DNA of 64,000 nucleotides from an uncultured Oscillospiraceae bacterium (GTDB lineage Bacteria; Bacillota; Clostridia; Oscillospirales; Oscillospiraceae). Below are positions 59,432 to 64,000 of this stretch, one piece after another. Below the pieces are notes generated by a model. That model had not been told where the DNA came from. It did not search any database and saw nothing but the letters and a program-made list of their open reading frames with translations. Both the position numbers and the translations under genes were made by a program. The stretch covers positions 1-64,000 of the forward strand of contig CAKTNN010000004.1 of NCBI GenBank assembly GCA_934589065.1, written 5' to 3'. Position 1 is the stretch's first letter, and each line of letters starts with the position of its first letter.

Positions 59432-60790
59432 TTAAATGATTAGGCGCGCAAGGGCTCTTTCCAGGGCCGCTTCGTCCACACCGGAGTAGTTGACCACCAG
59501 GGTGTGCAGTGTTTTGGGCTGGGTGTAAAAGCTGCCAAGGGGCTGAACCTTAATTCCGTTTTCCAGGAGAAAGGCTACCAATGCTTCATCGCTCAGTTGG
59601 GTATCCACCTGCAAAAGGAAGTGCAGCCCGGCGTCCTGCTCCTGGATGGTCAGCTTATTTGCGGCGGGACAGCTTTCCAGCAGGGCAATGACCCGATTCC
59701 GGCGGGCCCGGTAGAATTTGCGCATCCGGTTGATGTGCTTTTCAAAGTAGCCCCGGCTGAGAAAACGGGCCAGGGTATACTGCTCAAAGCTAGCCACGGT
59801 GCAGCCGTAAAAGCCCAGCTCCCGGCGAAAGCGGGCCATCAGGGCAGGGGGCAGAATCATATAGCTGATACGGATGGAGGGGGACAGGGTTTTGGAGAAG
59901 GTGTTGAGGTAGATGACCCGCTCCGGATCCATGGTCTGCATGGCGGGGACGGGGTGCCCCCGGAAGCGGAACTCCGTATCGTAATCGTCTTCAATGATCC
60001 AGCCGTTCCGGGCTCTTGCCCATTCCAGCAGCCTTAGCCGCCGGGAAACGGGGGTGACAATGCCGGTGGGAAAATGGTGGCTGGGGGAGATGTGAAGCAC
60101 GGTGGCTTCGCCGATGCAGTCCGGGTCGATGCCAAGGCCATCCATGGGGATGGGGCGGCAGCGCACCCCGCCTGCGGCGTAAATGCGGCGGATTTTTCCG
60201 TAGCCGGGGTCTTCCACACCGTAGATTTTGTCCTGGCCCAGCAGCTGCATCAGAAGGTTATACAAAAAGTCCGTGCCTGCGCCCACCAGAATGTTTTCCG
60301 GGTCAACCTGCATCCCCCGAAAGTCGGATAGATTCCTGGCAATGGCAAGCCGCAGGGCGGGAGCGCCCCGGGAATCCATGGGCAAAAGCAAATCCTTCCC
60401 GTAGTCCAGAACCACCTCCCGCTGGAGTCTTGCCCAGACGGAAAAGGGAAATTGCCCGGTGCCGTTGGCGGTCAGATCCGCCAATGGGGGCTCCGGCGGC
60501 GGACTTGCCCGTAAGGGAAGCACGGCGGGCTCTGCCGGGGCTTGCCTGGGAATATTCTCCACAAAAAAACCCTGGCGCTCTTTGGACGTGATATAGCCCT
60601 CCTCCAGCAGTTGGGCATAAGCTCCCTCTACGGTGGTTTTTCCGATTTCCAGGTTGGAGGCTAGCGCCCGCTTCGAGGGCAGCTTGTCTCCCGGGGCCAA
60701 ACGTCCGGTGCGGATATCCTCCCGGATGGCCCGGTAGAGGGATTCGTACAGGGGAAGCCCAGGCATTTTTCTCAGCTCATAGGTACGCAC
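59432..60790 (-). CDS. MocR/PdxR-type GntR regulator with aminotransferase domain
   Basis: A 452-residue protein. The GntR winged helix (YESLYRAIREDIRTGRL, SKRALASNLEIGKTTVEGAY) is followed by a linker and a fold-type I aminotransferase-like domain with the PLP-type motif NTFSKTLSPSIRISY. MocR-type proteins sense PLP, GABA or related compounds and often control vitamin B6 genes. Start is GTG 60790 with GGAGG 7 bases upstream. It follows the P-type ATPase by 27 bp. Its targets are unknown. Confidence 0.92.
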   Translation of the reverse strand: MRTYELRKMPGLPLYESLYRAIREDIRTGRLAPGDKLPSKRALASNLEIGKTTVEGAYAQLLEEGYITSKERQGFFVENIPRQAPAEPAVLPLRASPPPEPPLADLTANGTGQFPFSVWARLQREVVLDYGKDLLLPMDSRGAPALRLAIARNLSDFRGMQVDPENILVGAGTDFLYNLLMQLLGQDKIYGVEDPGYGKIRRIYAAGGVRCRPIPMDGLGIDPDCIGEATVLHISPSHHFPTGIVTPVSRRLRLLEWARARNGWIIEDDYDTEFRFRGHPVPAMQTMDPERVIYLNTFSKTLSPSIRISYMILPPALMARFRRELGFYGCTVASFEQYTLARFLSRGYFEKHINRMRKFYRARRNRVIALLESCPAANKLTIQEQDAGLHFLLQVDTQLSDEALVAFLLENGIKVQPLGSFYTQPKTLHTLVVNYSGVDEAALERALARLII

Positions 60791-60817
60791 GGGGATTCCT
60801 CCTTACTTTGTGGAGCA

Positions 60818-63235
60818 TCAATTGGCAGCGGCCCGCTTCCTGTGGAAAAGCTTGTTCCACTTGGCGCTGAACCAGGCGGCAATGTACAGACGTGTCCGCT
60901 CCGACCAGTCGAAAAGACGCTGGAAGGTGAAGAAAACCGTGGGGGTCATCAACAAAAGTGTGCCCATGACCAGCTGCGCCTGGCTGGACCAGGTACGCAG
61001 ATCCAGAATGTCCCCCAACAGGGTAAAGCATACGACGATGCCGGCAGCCATGGCAACCCACAGCGCGCCCCGGAAGAAATTGAAGGGACGGCAAATCTGG
61101 AACAAAACCAGAAGACCTACAAAGGAGAGAATGGCAGCGCAGATGGTGGAGACTTCATCCTGGGGAAGGGCGAAGACCATCATGAACAGCTGGCAAACCA
61201 GTACCACAAATACGTTGGTCAGCCCTCCCGGGAAGGCGCGACGTAATACCGTGGGAAGGAAACGCCCCTTTACCCGGTCGTATTTGGGCTCAAAGGTGAG
61301 GATAAAGGAGGGAATTCCGATCGCCATGGAGGAAATTACCGTCAGGTGAATGGGGGCCAGGGGGTAGGGCCAGGCGGTAAACAGAGTAATAATGGACAGG
61401 AACAGGGAGAAGATATTCTTTACCAAAAACAGGCTGGCGGCCCGCTGGATGTTGTTGATCACCCGCCGCCCTTCTGCCACCACGCCGGGCATGGCGGAGA
61501 AATCGGAGTCCAGCAGCACCAGGCTTGCCAGACTGCTGGCGGCCTCTGCGCCGCTTGCCATGGCAATGGAGCAGTTGGCCTGCTTCATCGCCAGCAGATC
61601 GTTCACGCCGTCGCCGGTCATGGCTACGGTGTGCTTTTTCTTTTGCAGAGCGGCAACCAGCTCTTTTTTCTGCTCCGGGGTCACCCGACCAAAGACGGTG
61701 TAGGCGGCTGCGGCTTCCCGCAGTGCTTCCGGTGTGGTCAGGGTGGAAGCATCGACGTAGCTTTCGCTCCCCGGGATACCGGCCTGCTGGGCAATCTGGC
61801 TGACGGTAGCGGGATTGTCACCGGAGATGACCTTCACAGTTACCCCCTGCTGGGCAAAATAGGCAAAGGTTTCCTTGGCATTGGGCCGCAGTTTGCCGGT
61901 GAGGAGAATCAGGGCAATGGGGGTGATCAGGCTGCTGTCCAGCTTCCCCATTTCCAGGGGAGCGCCATACTGGGCGCACAGCAGTACCCGGTAGCCCTGC
62001 TGAGCCCAGCCGGTAATGCCCCAGGTATCCTGCCGGTCACCCAGCAGGAATTCCGGCGCGCCGACCACAATGTTTCCGGCATCGGAAAACGCACAGCCAT
62101 ACCACTTGGTTTCCGGGGAGAAGGGAATCCTTTTGGTGCAGTCCAGACTGCTTTCCCCGGAGAAGAGCTCGCCCATGGCCTTTGCGGTGGCGTTGTCCGG
62201 TTCCACCTCGCCATACATGGCGGTGAGGATATCCTCCAGCTCTTCCGGCAGAAGATTCCCCAGGGGGATCAGGTTTTCCACCACCATATCAGGCTCTGTG
62301 ATGGTGCCGGTTTTATCCACGCACAGTACATCCACCCGGGCCAGGGTTTCGATGCTGTTCATATCCTGCACCAGTACCTTTCCCCGGCTGAGCTTTTGGG
62401 CGGATACCGCCAGGGCAATGCTGGTGAGCAGATACAGTCCTTCGGGAATCATGCCGATGAGGGCGGCGACGGTTCCTTCCGTACTGGCCTGGAGCCCCAG
62501 CTGCAAAACCCGGTACTCCTGGTAGAAAAGGATGCTGCCCACGGGAACCAGGGCAATGCCCAGGAAGAGAATCAGGCGATCCAAAGAGCGGATCATTTCC
62601 GATTTCTTCCCTCTTGGGTTCTTTTTGGCCTCCTGGGCCAGGGCGGCTGCGCCGCAGTCTGCACCTACGGCGGTGAGCTCCACCCGCCCCCGTCCGGTGA
62701 GCACAAAGCTGCCGGAATGGACGAGGTCGCCGGGGTTCTTTTCCACGCTGTCCTCTTCACCGGTGAGAAGAGACTCGTTTACATAAAGCTGACCGGAGCG
62801 GAGAATGCCGTCGGCGCAGATCTGGTCGCCCTGACCGAATTCGGCGATGTCATCCCGGACAATGCTGTCGGGCTCTGCGCTGAGCATTTGCCCGCCCCGG
62901 ATGACCTTTACCGGACGCCGGGCTACCAGGCTGAGCTTTTCCACGGCCCGCTTGGCGCGGATTTCCTGGACAATGCCAATGACGGTATTGATTACCACCA
63001 CGCCCAGAAAACCCATGTTCTTCACGGAGGAATGGCCCAGCAGCAGCAGTACCGCCAGCACGATAAACACCAGATTGAAGAAGGTCAGGCTGTGCCGCAG
63101 GATGATTTCTTTTTCACTGGGTCCGCTGCCAGTATCGCTGCCGCCGTGCAGGCCGGCATCCAGCCGTTCCTGAACCTGGGTCTGGGTCAGGCCCTGCTGG
63201 GGATCCGGGTGGAGTACTTCTATTTCTTCGGACAT
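60818..63235 (-). CDS. Cation-translocating P-type ATPase
   Basis: An 805-residue P-type ATPase. The actuator motif is LLTGEEDS and the phosphorylation site VLCVDKTGTIT. The nucleotide domain and hinge TGDGVNDLLAMKQANCSIAM are clear, and the M4 helix carries ALIGMIPEGLYLLTS (PEGL). The C-terminal six-span part is followed by a basic tail. These motifs place it among the CtpE-like (possibly Ca2+) ATPases. The ion is uncertain. GGAG precedes ATG 63235. Confidence 0.92.
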   Translation of the reverse strand: MSEEIEVLHPDPQQGLTQTQVQERLDAGLHGGSDTGSGPSEKEIILRHSLTFFNLVFIVLAVLLLLGHSSVKNMGFLGVVVINTVIGIVQEIRAKRAVEKLSLVARRPVKVIRGGQMLSAEPDSIVRDDIAEFGQGDQICADGILRSGQLYVNESLLTGEEDSVEKNPGDLVHSGSFVLTGRGRVELTAVGADCGAAALAQEAKKNPRGKKSEMIRSLDRLILFLGIALVPVGSILFYQEYRVLQLGLQASTEGTVAALIGMIPEGLYLLTSIALAVSAQKLSRGKVLVQDMNSIETLARVDVLCVDKTGTITEPDMVVENLIPLGNLLPEELEDILTAMYGEVEPDNATAKAMGELFSGESSLDCTKRIPFSPETKWYGCAFSDAGNIVVGAPEFLLGDRQDTWGITGWAQQGYRVLLCAQYGAPLEMGKLDSSLITPIALILLTGKLRPNAKETFAYFAQQGVTVKVISGDNPATVSQIAQQAGIPGSESYVDASTLTTPEALREAAAAYTVFGRVTPEQKKELVAALQKKKHTVAMTGDGVNDLLAMKQANCSIAMASGAEAASSLASLVLLDSDFSAMPGVVAEGRRVINNIQRAASLFLVKNIFSLFLSIITLFTAWPYPLAPIHLTVISSMAIGIPSFILTFEPKYDRVKGRFLPTVLRRAFPGGLTNVFVVLVCQLFMMVFALPQDEVSTICAAILSFVGLLVLFQICRPFNFFRGALWVAMAAGIVVCFTLLGDILDLRTWSSQAQLVMGTLLLMTPTVFFTFQRLFDWSERTRLYIAAWFSAKWNKLFHRKRAAAN

Positions 63236-63247
63236 ACGATCAGCTCC

Positions 63248-63877
63248 TTATCTGAATTCGGGAAGTCCTGCTTCCCGCCGCCAGAGCACCAGAAGTGCGC
63301 CCTGTTCTACGGAAACGGAGGCCTCTTTTTCGGTGAAATGATTGCTGACGCCCAGGGGAAAGCCGGAGGAAAGCGTTCCCTTTTCCAGTTCGTAGAAAAG
63401 CCCCCGGATGGAAACACCCTTGGCTTCCGGCCCAATGCAGAAAACGGAAATATCCCCGGCATGGTTTGGGCCAAAGTGAATTTCTCCGTTTTCCACTACG
63501 GTGGCGCAGAAGGTCAGTCCAACCAGTACCCCCCGGGCACCGTGCTCGGAGAGGTATTTTAAAAGCTGATAGTTGGCAACGGTGTGGTCAAGTCTGGGCC
63601 CATCCAGGGTGCCGTAGAGGATAAAATCTCGGAAGCCCTTTTGGAGTCCCAGCTTTACCGCCAGCATGGAATCGGTATCATCCTTTTCTACGGGGTAGAC
63701 CTCTGCCCCTTGGGGAACATACTCCAGAGAGTCAAAGTCCCCGATGATGACGTTGGGGATGAGCCCCAGCTTCTCCAGATGCCGCAGCCCGCCGTCGGCG
63801 GCGATGATATAGCTGCCCTCCACCGGGGCGAGGAGCCGGTCAAACTCCGCCGCACAAAAAATCACACAGGACCGCAA
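63248..63877 (-). CDS. thiN: Thiamine diphosphokinase
   Basis: A 209-residue enzyme that makes thiamine diphosphate from thiamine and ATP. It has AADGGLRHLEKLGLIPNVII followed by GDFDSL, then YPVEKDDTDSMLAVKLGL and YGTLDGPRLDHTVAN, the standard motifs. TTG 63877 is preferred because GGAGG lies 8 bases before it. GTG 63886 overlaps that ribosome site. It is the first gene of a leftward cluster ending with the MocR-type regulator. The 120 bp upstream hold a weak promoter and no riboswitch was recognised. Confidence 0.9.
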   Translation of the reverse strand: MRSCVIFCAAEFDRLLAPVEGSYIIAADGGLRHLEKLGLIPNVIIGDFDSLEYVPQGAEVYPVEKDDTDSMLAVKLGLQKGFRDFILYGTLDGPRLDHTVANYQLLKYLSEHGARGVLVGLTFCATVVENGEIHFGPNHAGDISVFCIGPEAKGVSIRGLFYELEKGTLSSGFPLGVSNHFTEKEASVSVEQGALLVLWRREAGLPEFR

Positions 63878-64000
63878 AGCAGCCACCTCCCAGAAAACGC
63901 AGGTTGGAAATGAATTCTATAAGACACAGTTTACCACATCCTAACCAAAAGGAAAACAGGCAAAATGTAAACTTCACGCAAAAACTTGGGGGAAATAAAA

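Noticed and set aside
61346-63562. 738-codon rightward open frame opposite the P-type ATPase
   Set aside because: It is the reverse shadow of a gene with complete P-type ATPase motifs.
1-64000. Search for a CRISPR array, rRNA genes or a second copy of the tRNA-Lys 3' end (att site)
   Set aside because: No regularly spaced repeats, rRNA sequence or second GGTTCGAATCCCCGGC copy was seen by eye in the window.
63887-64000. Possible TPP riboswitch before thiN
   Set aside because: The short upstream region lacks the conserved THI-box blocks, and thiN salvage genes often have none.

Overview
The window reads like the chromosome of a spore-forming, anaerobic, gut-type Clostridia, probably an Oscillospirales/Ruminococcaceae relative. 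This placement is an inference. It rests on spo0A, a SpoIIE-type phosphatase, a SCIFF ranthipeptide locus, family II pyrophosphatase, a GC-rich coding style, GGAGG ribosome sites and many ATGA-coupled operons. No rRNA or CRISPR array was seen.

Layout. 1-2.7 kb: the 3' part of tRNA-Lys(UUU), then a decayed phage gene that fuses a polyvalent phage protein to the C-terminus of a tyrosine integrase. 3.0-14.4 kb: a LacI-type regulator and a galactan-oligosaccharide operon (solute-binding lipoprotein, two permeases, an unclassified 608-residue protein, a zinc-ribbon protein, GH53 galactanase, a TraX-family protein and GH42 beta-galactosidase). A LacI-type palindrome lies just after the operon promoter. 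14.5-24 kb: a DUF819 membrane protein, a MATE exporter, a small leftward RNA unit, SCIFF peptide plus radical-SAM maturase plus a PLP decarboxylase, CBS/DRTGG pyrophosphatase and M18 aminopeptidase. 24-36.7 kb: spo0A, a CDF metal exporter, a type I toxin-antitoxin module, a four-gene leftward operon (acyl-CoA synthetase to HD protein), plsC, a hydrolase, a CYTH/aminotransferase pair and spoIIE.

36.7-49.3 kb: a compact phage-derived element. ImmA/ImmR face a rightward promoter, followed by terminase subunits, portal, a Prp-type cysteine protease, scaffold, N4-gp56-type capsid, neck and tail-hub proteins, an ejection-like protein, a tail fibre and holin-type proteins. There is no integrase, replication module, tape measure or recognisable endolysin. 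The scaffold and the capsid both begin with a motif like the Prp cleavage site of ribosomal protein L27.

49.3-59.4 kb: a divergently transcribed LysR regulator and an eleven-gene catabolic operon: NAD-dependent dehydrogenase, a two-subunit Fe-S hydro-lyase, DUF6282 hydrolase, PIG-L/GalB-like enzyme, TAXI-TRAP transporter, RraA/CHA-aldolase-like enzyme, tautomerase and AEC permease. Together these suggest anaerobic breakdown of an imported polycarboxylic acid to C3/C4 keto acids. 59.4-64 kb: a leftward thiN, P-type ATPase and MocR-type regulator cluster.

The most interesting parts are the phage element with its own Prp and both candidate substrates, the LysR/TAXI-TRAP pathway, the SCIFF peptide with an altered acceptor position, and the type I toxin-antitoxin with a shared bidirectional terminator.
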